The notes beneath the pieces are model-generated. The model was not told the origin of the DNA, did not search any database, and saw nothing but the letters and a program-made list of their open reading frames with translations. Shown here one piece after another: positions 25,156 through 33,532 of a stretch of 64,000 nt of DNA. The position numbers and the translations under genes were made by a program. This DNA is from Bog-756 sp963713625. Its GTDB lineage: Bacteria; Actinomycetota; Acidimicrobiia; Acidimicrobiales; RAAP-2. Numbering within the stretch: the first letter of the stretch is position 1; each line of letters starts with the position of its first letter. The stretch lies in NCBI GenBank assembly GCA_963713625.1, contig CAVQMN010000008.1, forward strand, positions 372,001 to 436,000, read 5' to 3'.

Positions 25156-27087
25156 ATGACGGCCACCATGGGTGATACGCCGGTCCCGTCCCCGGCCGTC
25201 GGTCACCCGCTCGAGCCGTTGCGGGCCGACGAGATCCTGGCTGCGGTGGCCGTGGTCCGGGACAGCGGCCGGATCGGGGACGGGGCCCTGTTCTCCACGG
25301 TGACCCTGGCCGAGCCGGGCAAGGAAGCCGTCATCGCCCACCGGCCCGGCGACAAGGTCGAACGGCAGATCCAGTTGTTGATCGTCCCGGGCCCCGAGGC
25401 GTCGCTCATCGAGGCCGTGGTGGCCCTACCCGAGGGCGAGGTGGTCCGCTGGACCGAGCGCCAGGATGTGCGACCGGCCCTCTTGTTCGACGACTCCTAC
25501 CGGGCCACCATCGCCCTCCGGGAGGACCCCGACTGGCAGAAGGCCATGGTGCGTCGTGGTATCACCGACTTCGACAAGGTCCAGATCGACCCCTGGCCGA
25601 CCGGTGACTTCGGCAATCCCCTCGAGGAGGGTCGCCGGATCGCCCGGTGCCTGTCGTACTACCGTGAGCGGCCCTCGGACAACGGCTACGCCCGACCCGT
25701 CGAGGGGGTGCTGGCCACCGTGGACGCGGCCCGGGGCATCGTCCTCGAGGTGCTCGACCTCGGGGTGGTCCCCATGCCCGAGGGCAACGGCAGCTACCGG
25801 CCGGAGGACAACCAGCCGCTGCGCACCGACCTCCGACCTCTGGAGATCGTCCAACCCGAGGGGGTCAGCTTCACCCTCGACGTCAACCACCTGAGGTGGC
25901 AGGGATGGTCCATGCGGGTATCGATGGATCCCCTCGAAGGGTTGGTGCTTCACACCATCGGCTACGACGACGGTGGCTTCCGGCCCATCATCTACCGGGC
26001 CTCGATCTGCGAAATGGTCGTCCCCTACGGCGACCCGGGACCACTCCACGGATGGAAGAACGCCTTCGACGTCGGCGAGTGGGGGCTCGGACGCATGGCC
26101 AACTCGCTGGCCCTGGGCTGTGACTGCCTGGGGGCCATCACCTACCTGGACGCAACCTTCGCCAGCGAGCACGGCCACCCCTATGTCGTGGAGAACGCCA
26201 TCTGCATCCACGAGGAGGACTACGGGATCCTCTGGAAGCACAACGACATGAACACAGGACACACCGAGGTCCGTCGGTCGCGGCGCCTGGTGGTGTCGTC
26301 GATCTCGACCGTCGGGAACTACGAATACGGATTCTTCTGGTACTTCTATCTCGACGGCACCATCCAGCTCGAGGTCAAGCTCACCGGCATCATGTCCACG
26401 CAGGCGGTCAGTCCCGGCCAGGAGACACCCTTCTCGTCCCCGGTGGCACCGGGTCTGGCTGCGCCGGTCCATCAGCACCTCTTCTGCGCCCGGCTCGACA
26501 TCGATGTCGACGGGGGCCCGGTCAACGAAGCATATGAGGTTTCGGTGGAGCCGCTCCCGACCGATGCTACGGACAACCCGTGGGGCAACGCCTTCCGCCA
26601 ACGGACGACCCGATTGGAGTCCGAGCTCGGCGCCCGACGCCAGGTGGACCCGGCTTCCGCCACACACTGGCGGTTCGTGAACCCGGAGAGGTCCAACGGG
26701 CTCGGCCGACCCGTCGCCTACAAGTTGCTGCCCGGGCCGACCCCGACCCTGCACGCCCAGCCCGATTCGAGCATCGGCCGCCGGGCAGGATTCGCCCGGC
26801 ACAACCTCTGGGTCACCCCCTATGCCCCTGACGAGCGGCGGGCCGCGGGCGACTACCCCAACCAGCACCCGGGAGGGGACGGGTTGCCAGCCTGGACGAA
26901 GGCCGACCGATCCCTGGTGGGCACCGACATCGTGGCCTGGTACACCTTCGGGGTCACCCATCTGCCCCGGCCCGAGGACTGGCCGGTCATGCCCGTGGAG
27001 TACTGCGGCTTCCATCTGATGCCGGTCGGGTTCTTCGACCGCAACCCGACCCTCGACGTCCCCCCGCCGCCCGGGCACTGCGACTGA
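25156..27087 (+). CDS. Copper-containing primary-amine oxidase
   Basis: The 643-residue protein has the length and motif order of bacterial copper amine oxidases such as phenylethylamine oxidase. The topaquinone precursor is Tyr389 in VGNYEYGFFW. Copper ligands are His439 and His441 (PVHQHLF) and a third His in FGVTHLPRPEDWP. The catalytic base Asp305 lies in NAFDVGEW. It oxidises primary amines to aldehydes with release of ammonia and hydrogen peroxide. No signal peptide is seen, so it is probably cytoplasmic. The start may instead be ATG 25168. An aldehyde dehydrogenase encoded at 28004 could take its product. Confidence 0.92.
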   Translation: MTATMGDTPVPSPAVGHPLEPLRADEILAAVAVVRDSGRIGDGALFSTVTLAEPGKEAVIAHRPGDKVERQIQLLIVPGPEASLIEAVVALPEGEVVRWTERQDVRPALLFDDSYRATIALREDPDWQKAMVRRGITDFDKVQIDPWPTGDFGNPLEEGRRIARCLSYYRERPSDNGYARPVEGVLATVDAARGIVLEVLDLGVVPMPEGNGSYRPEDNQPLRTDLRPLEIVQPEGVSFTLDVNHLRWQGWSMRVSMDPLEGLVLHTIGYDDGGFRPIIYRASICEMVVPYGDPGPLHGWKNAFDVGEWGLGRMANSLALGCDCLGAITYLDATFASEHGHPYVVENAICIHEEDYGILWKHNDMNTGHTEVRRSRRLVVSSISTVGNYEYGFFWYFYLDGTIQLEVKLTGIMSTQAVSPGQETPFSSPVAPGLAAPVHQHLFCARLDIDVDGGPVNEAYEVSVEPLPTDATDNPWGNAFRQRTTRLESELGARRQVDPASATHWRFVNPERSNGLGRPVAYKLLPGPTPTLHAQPDSSIGRRAGFARHNLWVTPYAPDERRAAGDYPNQHPGGDGLPAWTKADRSLVGTDIVAWYTFGVTHLPRPEDWPVMPVEYCGFHLMPVGFFDRNPTLDVPPPPGHCD

Positions 27088-27143
27088 GGCACACCCGGAG
27101 ACGGTGCCGCGGGACGCGGACGGATCCCACCGCGACCGATACC

Positions 27144-27968
27144 ATGGCCGCCATGCCCGAGCTCGAGTCCCTCCTGTACGACGAGACAGATGGTGTGGCA
27201 TGGATCACCCTCAACCGCCCCCAGGCGCTCAACGCCTTCGACCCCACCATGCAGCGCGAGCTGCGTGAGCTGTGGATGATGCTGCGCAAGAACGACGACG
27301 TCCGGTGCGTCGTGATCACCGGAGCCGGCGACCGGGCCTTCTGCACCGGACTCGACCGCGAGGGGATCGGCTCGTTCGACGATCTGCCCCCGGGCAAACT
27401 GCCGGGGTACAACACACCGTGGGACTTCGACGACCCGGGCAAGAGCGTCTGTCCGAAGTCGAACGACCTGTGGAAGCCGGTCATCGCCGCCGTCAACGGG
27501 ATGGCTTGCGGCGGTGCCTTCTACATCCTCGGCGAAGTCGACTTCATCATCGCAGCCGAGCACGCCACCTTCTTCGATCCCCATGTGACCTACGGGATGC
27601 CCGCCGCCTTCGAGCCCATCTTCCTCCTCCACAAGATGCCCTTCCAGGAGGTGATGCGCATGGCTCTGCTCGGGGCCAACGAGCGGATGTCGGCCGCCCG
27701 GGCCCACCAGATCGGGTTCGTGTCCGAGGTGGTACCGACCGATGAGCTCCGTGACCGGACCGAGTGGGCGGCCCGGGCCATCGCCGAGCAGCCCGAGTTG
27801 GGCGTCCAAGGGACGGTGCGCGCCGTCTGGGCGGGTCTGGAACTGTCACGGAGGCAGGCCCTCGACCAGGCCTACCTGTTCACCAACATCGGCACCGATC
27901 CAGCCCAACTGGCCAAGGGCCAGGAACGCTTCACCTCGGGCAAGCGCATCGACTGGCGGCTCCGCTGA
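27144..27968 (+). CDS. Enoyl-CoA hydratase/isomerase family protein
   Basis: This is a 274-residue crotonase-fold protein. It has ITLNRPQALNAFDP, FCTGLDREGIGS (first oxyanion loop) and NGMACGGAFYILGEVDFIIAA (second). The loop after TGLD carries a long insert, and FEPIFLLHKM follows in the substrate region. The exact reaction is not clear. It lies 57 bp after the amine oxidase and ends at a convergent repeat shared with the aldehyde dehydrogenase stop. Confidence 0.83.
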   Translation: MAAMPELESLLYDETDGVAWITLNRPQALNAFDPTMQRELRELWMMLRKNDDVRCVVITGAGDRAFCTGLDREGIGSFDDLPPGKLPGYNTPWDFDDPGKSVCPKSNDLWKPVIAAVNGMACGGAFYILGEVDFIIAAEHATFFDPHVTYGMPAAFEPIFLLHKMPFQEVMRMALLGANERMSAARAHQIGFVSEVVPTDELRDRTEWAARAIAEQPELGVQGTVRAVWAGLELSRRQALDQAYLFTNIGTDPAQLAKGQERFTSGKRIDWRLR

Positions 27969-28028
27969 CCCCTCCGGGTCACCCAAAGGCTGACCCTTCC
28001 GGGTCACCCGAAGGCTGACCCCTCCGAC
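27965..28028. terminator. Tandem 25-bp repeat forming two hairpins at a convergent gene junction
   Basis: Two near-identical 25-bp copies (27965-27989, 27990-28014) and a partial third each contain TGACCC, a four-base loop and GGGTCA, giving perfect 6-bp stems at 27966-27981 and 27991-28006. The TGA stop of the hydratase opens the first stem. The stop of the aldehyde dehydrogenase (TCA on this strand, 28004-28006) closes the second. A bidirectional terminator is plausible, although no U-tract follows. Confidence 0.55.
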
Positions 28029-29524
28029 GCACCCGGGAGCGAAGGCAGCCCTCCGGCGATCGTCTTGGTCTCGGTGTACTGCTCGAAGCCCTCCAAACCG
28101 TTCTGACGTCCGATGCCACTGGCCTTGTACCCACCGAAGGGCGCGTCGGCCCCGTACCAGATCCCCCCGTTGACCATGGCCGAACCGGCACGGATCCGGC
28201 GGGCCACCCGGACGGCACGCTCCTCCGAGCCCGAGGTCACGCCGCAACCCAGCCCGTACGGGCTGTCGTTGGCGATGCGGACGGCGTCGTCGTCGTCGTC
28301 GAAGGGGATGACGACGAGCACGGGCCCGAAGATCTCCTCCCGGGCGATGGTCATCGAGTTGTCGACGTCGGCCATCAGGGTGGGCTCGACGTAGTAGCCG
28401 GTGGGCAGATGGGCGGGCCGGCCGCCTCCGACGACGACCCGGGCCCCCTGCTCCGTTCCCTGCTCGATGTAGCGCAGGATCTTGGCACGCTGGTTGGCGT
28501 TGATCTGAGGTCCCTGGAAGTTCGAGGGATCGGTGGGATCGCCGTAGGCCACCGTGCGGAAGCCCTCCTCCATGAGGGAGATCCCCTCGTCGTAGCGTGC
28601 GCGCGGCAACAGCATGCGGGTGAGCATCACGCACCCCTGCCCGCCGTGCGTACACACGGCCCAGGCGAACGACAGCTTCTCGGAGAAGTCGGCGTCGTCC
28701 AGCACGATGTCGGCGGACTTGCCGCCGAGCTCGAGGAAGAGTCGCTTGAGTGTCGGAGCCCCCTTCTCCATGATCCGCCGACCCACGGCCGTCGATCCGG
28801 TGAACGAGATGAGATCCACCCGGGGGTCGGTGACCAGGTCCTCGGCCACCTGGTTGTCGGTCGTCGTGACCACCTGGAAGACGCCGGCGGGGAAGTCGGT
28901 GCGCTCGGCCACCAGCCGGCCGATCCTCGTGGCGTTCCACGGCGTGTCGGGGGCGGGCTTCAAGATGACCGTGTTGCCGGCGGCCAACGCCTGGCCGATC
29001 TTGTTGATGGACACCTCGAAGGGGTAGTTCCAGGGCACGATGGCCGCCACCACGCCGACCGCCTCTTTGAGGACCCGGCGCCAACTGCGCATCCCGAAGG
29101 CCTTCCCCTCGGGGAGCTCACGCTCCCAGGGGAATTCGTCGATGTAGTTCGCCGGCCACTTCAGGCCGTCCGAGAGCGGCTCATCGAGCTGGGGGCCGTA
29201 GGTCAGGAGAACCGGGGTACCCACTTCGGCCACCAGTTCGGCCCGGAGCAGTTCGACCTCGTCCTCGAGTGCGGCCTGGAGCTGCAACAGGCACCGCTTG
29301 CGCAGTTCCCCGTTGGTCGACCAGTCGGTCTCGTCGAAGGCTCGCCGGGCCGCGCCGATGGCGCGGTCCATGTCCTCGTGGCCCGCATCGGCCGTGGTGC
29401 CGAGCACCTCTTCGGTGGCCGGGTTGACGTTGTCGAAACGACGGCCGGAGATCGCCTCCTCGAGCTTCCCGTCGATAAGCATCCGGGACTCGCCGGTGGC
29501 GGTTCCCTCCTGGGTCGTGGTCAT
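28004..29524 (-). CDS. NAD(P)-dependent aldehyde dehydrogenase
   Basis: This is a 506-residue ALDH-superfamily enzyme with IVPWNYPFEVSINKIGQAL and KPAPDTPW for cofactor binding, Glu265 (LELGGKS), nucleophile Cys298 (GGQGCVML) and EEIFGPVLVV near 380. ATG 29524 follows AGGAGG at nine bases. The gene closes a minus-strand operon with FadE, SDR and thioesterase. It could oxidise aldehydes from that pathway or from the convergent amine oxidase. Confidence 0.92.
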   Translation of the reverse strand: MTTTQEGTATGESRMLIDGKLEEAISGRRFDNVNPATEEVLGTTADAGHEDMDRAIGAARRAFDETDWSTNGELRKRCLLQLQAALEDEVELLRAELVAEVGTPVLLTYGPQLDEPLSDGLKWPANYIDEFPWERELPEGKAFGMRSWRRVLKEAVGVVAAIVPWNYPFEVSINKIGQALAAGNTVILKPAPDTPWNATRIGRLVAERTDFPAGVFQVVTTTDNQVAEDLVTDPRVDLISFTGSTAVGRRIMEKGAPTLKRLFLELGGKSADIVLDDADFSEKLSFAWAVCTHGGQGCVMLTRMLLPRARYDEGISLMEEGFRTVAYGDPTDPSNFQGPQINANQRAKILRYIEQGTEQGARVVVGGGRPAHLPTGYYVEPTLMADVDNSMTIAREEIFGPVLVVIPFDDDDDAVRIANDSPYGLGCGVTSGSEERAVRVARRIRAGSAMVNGGIWYGADAPFGGYKASGIGRQNGLEGFEQYTETKTIAGGLPSLPGASEGSAFG

Positions 29525-29537
29525 GGTGCGATCCTCC

Positions 29538-30374
29538 TCAACTGTCGGGTGTTCCGGTGTCACGAATCATGTTCTCCTGGACGAACGACGCAACCAGCCG
29601 TCCGTCCCGGGTGAAGACCTGCGCTCGCCCGTAGCTGGCCCCCCGACCCGCGTACGGGCTCTCGTGGGCCATCAACAGCCACTCGCCGGCGTCGATCGGC
29701 TCATGGAAGGTGAGGGTGTGGGAGACGACCCCGGTGGCGATGTTCTGGTGGGCCATGTTCTGCCCGATGCCGGCATGGGGGCGCATGGCCGTCCCGATGA
29801 GGAAGCCGTCGGTGCCGTAGGCCAACATGGCCTGGGCCAGGGCCTGATGCCCGCCGGTGGATGGCAGACGGATCCAGATGAAGAGCTCGGCCGGGCCGAC
29901 CGAGTCCGGATCGGACGTGTCCACCCCGCCCACCACCCGGAGCTCGGAGCCCGGTGCCGCCAGGCCGCCCTGGGTCGAGGCCGGTGAGTCGTCGGGACCG
30001 GGGACGTCGGGCATGGGCGGACCGTGCCTGATCAGATCGGGGCCGTCGGCCCGGCGGAGGATGAGGCCCTCGGCGCACACCCGCTCCCCCTGGGCCACCG
30101 TCACCACCTGGCTTCCCATGGTCCGACCGTCATGGACGACGTCGACCGAGATCTCGACCGGGGTACTGACCTTGCCGCTCCGGGCGAAGATGGCGTGGAT
30201 CGACGCCACTTCCTTGGTCTCGGCCGCCAGATCCGATGCCAGGATCATCTGGGACAGCAACTGACCGCCGTACACGACGGCCCGACTCCCGGGATCCCCG
30301 AAGTTTGGCGCCACGTAGCGGTGTTCCCCGGCCGGTTCGAGCCGGAAGGGCTCAGGGATGTCGGTTTCGGGCAT
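29538..30374 (-). CDS. Acyl-CoA thioesterase II (TesB-like, double hotdog)
   Basis: This 278-residue protein carries two hotdog domains. The first has NFGDPGSRAVVYGGQLLSQ and SIHAIFARSGKVSTPVEI. The second has AMRPHAGIGQNMAHQNIATG and SHTLTFHEPIDAGEWLLMAHESP. This is the TesB/acyl-CoA thioesterase II pattern. It would hydrolyse acyl-CoA to free acid and CoA, perhaps to relieve CoA trapping. It lies 17 bp after the SDR gene and 13 bp before the aldehyde dehydrogenase start, in one transcript. Confidence 0.85.
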   Translation of the reverse strand: MPETDIPEPFRLEPAGEHRYVAPNFGDPGSRAVVYGGQLLSQMILASDLAAETKEVASIHAIFARSGKVSTPVEISVDVVHDGRTMGSQVVTVAQGERVCAEGLILRRADGPDLIRHGPPMPDVPGPDDSPASTQGGLAAPGSELRVVGGVDTSDPDSVGPAELFIWIRLPSTGGHQALAQAMLAYGTDGFLIGTAMRPHAGIGQNMAHQNIATGVVSHTLTFHEPIDAGEWLLMAHESPYAGRGASYGRAQVFTRDGRLVASFVQENMIRDTGTPDS

Positions 30375-30391
30375 CTCGCCCGTCGCCCCGC

Positions 30392-31198
30392 TCAAAAACC
30401 GAAGGCCGACACGTCGAGCGTACCGACAGCCAGGGCAGCCATGGTGCCGCCATCGGTGAGGATGCTCTCGCCGGTGATGGCCGATGCCGCCGGCGAGTTC
30501 AGGAAGATCAGAGGTGCGGCTTGTTCGTCCGGCGTCTGGCGACGACCGAGAGGTATGGGGTAGTTGTCCATGAACTCCTTGCCCATCTGCTCTTCGAAGT
30601 CGGGCATCATCGGCGTGTCGGTCGGCCCCGGGAGGGTGCAGTTGATCCGGATGCCCCGTTCGGCCAGGGACAGGGAGCGCCAGACGGTCCAGACGCAGAT
30701 CACCTCTTTGGACGGTGCATAGCCACTGGCGATCTCCTCGGGATGCTCCTCCAGCCACTGTTTGCCCGCGGCGAATCCCTCGGTGGCCACCAGCGGCTTC
30801 CATTTCTCCACGTTGGCCATCCAGCTGGCCCCGGCTCCCGAGGAGATGTTGGCGATGGCGCCGCCCTCCCCCATACGCTCGACCACCAGATCGGCCAGAT
30901 GACGCTGACCCACAAAGTTCACCAGCATGGTGTCGAGATCCGAGAATCGTCCACCGGGAAGTCCGGCGCAGTTGAACAGCGCATCGACGTGCCCGCCGAT
31001 GGCGTCGACGGCCGCGGCAATAGCGTCGGGGTCCCGGAGGTCCGTGGCGTAGTAGCCGGTCACGTCGACCTCGGGTTCCTTCAGATCGATGACATGGATC
31101 TCCGCGCCGAGGGGCTGCAGCTGCCGGACCACGGCCGCCCCCATCCCGGCTCCTCCCCCGCCGCTGACGACGACGCGGCGCCCCTCGTAGGTGCTCAT
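30392..31198 (-). CDS. SDR-family dehydrogenase, 3-alpha-hydroxysteroid dehydrogenase-like
   Basis: This is a 268-residue SDR with SGGGGAGMG at 12-20, a FNCAG variant of the NNAG motif, Ser119/120, Tyr160 and Lys164. The stretch between Ser and Tyr is about 40 residues (roughly 121-159), much longer than in standard SDRs. That insertion is typical of the 3-alpha-hydroxysteroid dehydrogenase/carbonyl reductase group. A steroid or other alicyclic alcohol is therefore a reasonable substrate guess. ATG 31198 is preferred over TTG 31207. Confidence 0.8.
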   Translation of the reverse strand: MSTYEGRRVVVSGGGGAGMGAAVVRQLQPLGAEIHVIDLKEPEVDVTGYYATDLRDPDAIAAAVDAIGGHVDALFNCAGLPGGRFSDLDTMLVNFVGQRHLADLVVERMGEGGAIANISSGAGASWMANVEKWKPLVATEGFAAGKQWLEEHPEEIASGYAPSKEVICVWTVWRSLSLAERGIRINCTLPGPTDTPMMPDFEEQMGKEFMDNYPIPLGRRQTPDEQAAPLIFLNSPAASAITGESILTDGGTMAALAVGTLDVSAFGF

Positions 31199-31240
31199 GG
31201 ATGTCAAGTCACGTCCCCACTCTGCTCAAGGCCGTCGCGG

Positions 31241-32389
31241 TCACCTGGGTAGCCCCAGGCCGTGCTCGGCCACGATATTCCTGTTGATCTCCGTCGTGCC
31301 CCCGGCAATCGATGATCCCCGCGAACCGGTCAGGCTCTTCGACCAGGGACCACCGAGGGCGCTGGGCCCGAGCAGTCCGAGGGCCAGTCCGGCCAGCTCC
31401 TGGGAGATGTCGGCCCACATCAGTTTGGCCAGGCTGCCCATGCTCGGTGACGGACGACCACCCCGGCCGACCACCTCCAGCTCACGGGCGGTGGTCCAGC
31501 GCAGGCAGGCGATGCGGGAGTAGAGCTGGGCCAGCCGATCGCGATAGACGGGGGTGACCTCGATGCCGCTCCGCCGGGTCTCGTCCAACAGGTCGGCGAA
31601 CCGGGCGCTCAGGCTGAGATGGAACTTGGCCACTCCGGCCCGTTCGTAGCTCAGGGTGGTCATGGCCACTTTCCAACCGGCGTTGAGGGGGCCGAGCAGG
31701 GAGCTGGCCGGCACCCGCACGTCGGTGAAGAAGAGCTCCGAGAACATGACGTCACCGGTCATGGTGCGGAGGGGGCGGGCCTCGATCCCCGGGGATCGCA
31801 TGTCCACGAGCAGGCAGCTGATGCCGGCGTGCTTGGGTACCGAGGAGTCGGTGCGGACGTACAGCTGGCACCAGTCGGCGTGGTGGCCGAGGCTGTTCCA
31901 CGTCTTCTGCCCATTGATGACGAACTCGTCGCCATCGGCCACGGCGGTGGTCCGGAGTGAGGCCAGGTCGGAACCGGCGTCCGGCTCCGACATCCCCTGA
32001 CACCAGATCTCGTCGCCGCGGAGCATCGGGGCGAGGAAGCGGTCCTTTTGCTGCTGGGTGCCTGCTTCGAGGATGGCCGGAGCGATATTGGCCACCCCGA
32101 TGACGTTGATCGGCCCGGGTGCCTCGGCTGCGGCCATGACCTCGTGGTACGCCAGTTGCTCGGCCACGGTGGCGTCGCGGCCCCCGTACGCCGCAGGCCA
32201 GGCCACCGCGGCCCAGCCGGCATCGGCCAGCGCACGGTTCCATCCTCGCAAGAGCTCCAAGGTGGGCTCGTCCTCGAACCCTTCCCTCCCGGCCTCCACG
32301 ACCTCGGGGGTCAGATGGACCGCGAGCCACTCCTCCAACGCGCGCCGGAACTCCAGGGCGGAGGCCTGTGTCGCTACGTCGATGTCCAC
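31241..32389 (-). CDS. Acyl-CoA dehydrogenase, alpha-type FadE
   Basis: The 382-residue protein has MSEPDAGSDLASLRTTA, FVINGQKTWNSLG and the terminal SSIAGGTTEINRNIVAEHGLGLPR. The HGGxG...LYLxR region of the complementary subunit is missing, so it probably needs a beta-type partner encoded elsewhere. GTG 32389 has AGGAG five bases upstream. It heads the operon with SDR, thioesterase and aldehyde dehydrogenase, with a promoter candidate about 65 bp upstream. Confidence 0.85.
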   Translation of the reverse strand: MDIDVATQASALEFRRALEEWLAVHLTPEVVEAGREGFEDEPTLELLRGWNRALADAGWAAVAWPAAYGGRDATVAEQLAYHEVMAAAEAPGPINVIGVANIAPAILEAGTQQQKDRFLAPMLRGDEIWCQGMSEPDAGSDLASLRTTAVADGDEFVINGQKTWNSLGHHADWCQLYVRTDSSVPKHAGISCLLVDMRSPGIEARPLRTMTGDVMFSELFFTDVRVPASSLLGPLNAGWKVAMTTLSYERAGVAKFHLSLSARFADLLDETRRSGIEVTPVYRDRLAQLYSRIACLRWTTARELEVVGRGGRPSPSMGSLAKLMWADISQELAGLALGLLGPSALGGPWSKSLTGSRGSSIAGGTTEINRNIVAEHGLGLPR

Positions 32390-32455
32390 GTACTCTCCTG
32401 ATCGTTGGCCCTGATCGTCGGCCACAGCACGACCGTCCTCCCGTCGTGGCGACTC

Positions 32456-32485
32456 ACGGTACACCAGGCATCACAAACCCGACAA
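32456..32485 (-). promoter_or_regulatory. Promoter candidate for the FadE-SDR-TesB-ALDH operon
   Basis: On the minus strand TTGTCG (32485-32480) and TACCGT (32461-32456) are separated by 18 bp, close to the actinobacterial housekeeping pattern with a TAnnnT -10. The leader to GTG 32389 would be about 60 nt. A GGGTGAA direct repeat lies just upstream on the same strand. Confidence 0.45.
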
Positions 32486-32537
32486 TGCCGTTTTCACCCT
32501 TCACCCTCCGCCCTCCCGGGGCCCAGGCACCAGGGCC

Positions 32538-33191
32538 TCAGCGCAGGCGACCGTCGGCGACGGTCTCGCCCACCCCGAGGGCGGGCAGACAGAAGCGCAG
32601 CACCTGGGACCTGGCCCGCTCGGGGTCCATCGACTGGGCCCTGCGTTGCGGGTGGGCCACACTCCAGACCAGATCGAACATGGCGTCGGCGTCGGGAAGC
32701 GGATCGGTGGTGGGAAACGAGCCGTCGGCGGACCCGCGTTCGAGGGCCAGGAGTAGCGGCGCGATCAGGCGCGAGCGAAGGGCCGCCTCCTCCTGCTCGT
32801 ACCCGTCAGCCTGTCGGGCCGACGGATTGAAGATGACCAGGCGGCGGACCCGTCGCCAATCGAAGGCCATGGTCACCATCTCGTCGATCCAGGTCCGCAC
32901 CGCGTCGAGTGCCGTCGGGGCGGCGGCGACCGTCCTGACCACCTGGGCCACGTCCGGGTCGGACGCCGTCCTGAACATGGCCAGGAGCAGGTCGTCCTTG
33001 GAGTGGAACTGCCGGTAGAAGGCCCGGGTCGAAAGTCCGGCATGATCGAGGATGTCCTGCACACTGGCCCCTTGAAACCCATTGCGTCGCATGACGTGGA
33101 GCGCGGCATCCATCAGCCGGCTCCTCTCGTCCCCGGCCTCGGAGGAGGCGGCGGGATCGAGCGCGCCCCTCTGGTCGACCACCGAAGACAC
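32538..33191 (-). CDS. TetR/AcrR-family transcriptional regulator
   Basis: This is a 217-residue TetR protein. The helix-turn-helix is at residues about 24-72 (GFQGASVQDILDHAGLSTRAFYRQFHSKDDLL), described here by its ends because of length. The remainder is the effector domain. The GTG 33191 start is chosen so the protein begins shortly before the DNA-binding domain; a start at 33254 would add 21 unlikely residues. It lies immediately upstream of the FadE-SDR-TesB-ALDH operon on the same strand and probably regulates it. Confidence 0.83.
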   Translation of the reverse strand: MSSVVDQRGALDPAASSEAGDERSRLMDAALHVMRRNGFQGASVQDILDHAGLSTRAFYRQFHSKDDLLLAMFRTASDPDVAQVVRTVAAAPTALDAVRTWIDEMVTMAFDWRRVRRLVIFNPSARQADGYEQEEAALRSRLIAPLLLALERGSADGSFPTTDPLPDADAMFDLVWSVAHPQRRAQSMDPERARSQVLRFCLPALGVGETVADGRLR

Positions 33192-33532
33192 GCCGGCCAC
33201 ACTACCGGACCCGGCTGACCGGGCCCAGTGCCCGACCTGGCCTTCTCCCCCCACCCCTCGGCCACGGGCTGTCCGCCGCCGCCGTCGCAGCCGTCTCTGC
33301 GCTGGCGTTGCCGAATTCCAAAATTGACACTTTTATGGTCCCCAGCCGATAGATCGCCGGATTCTCCTCACCGCACGGAGGCGAACCTATCGGCCAGGGA
33401 CGAGAATTCGGCCAACTCCGAAAATTCGATCGACGACTGCCCCCTCCGCCCGCGGCCCGCGCTTCCCACCGGATCGGCCGCGGACTACTCCTGAACCGGC
33501 GTGTTGTCGAGCCCCGGGAGGAGCCGCGAGCC
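33192..33532. promoter_or_regulatory. 341-bp non-coding stretch with an AT-richer core and several inverted repeats
   Basis: No gene is seen between the TetR start and the FadE stop. The centre (about 33308-33430) is distinctly richer in A and T than the surroundings. It holds CCGAATTC (33311-33318) and its inverse GAATTCGG (33404-33411), GCCGATAG (33345-33352) with inverse CTATCGGC (33387-33394), and CCGAAAATTC (33418-33427). TTGACA at 33324-33329 matches a -35, but the -10 at the right distance is poor. It probably carries the TetR promoter and operators. Confidence 0.45.

Noticed and set aside
33324..33352. Plus-strand promoter with TTGACA
   Set aside because: The -35 is perfect, but the hexamer 17 bp downstream is CGATAG. 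Transcription would run antisense into the 3' end of a FadE gene.
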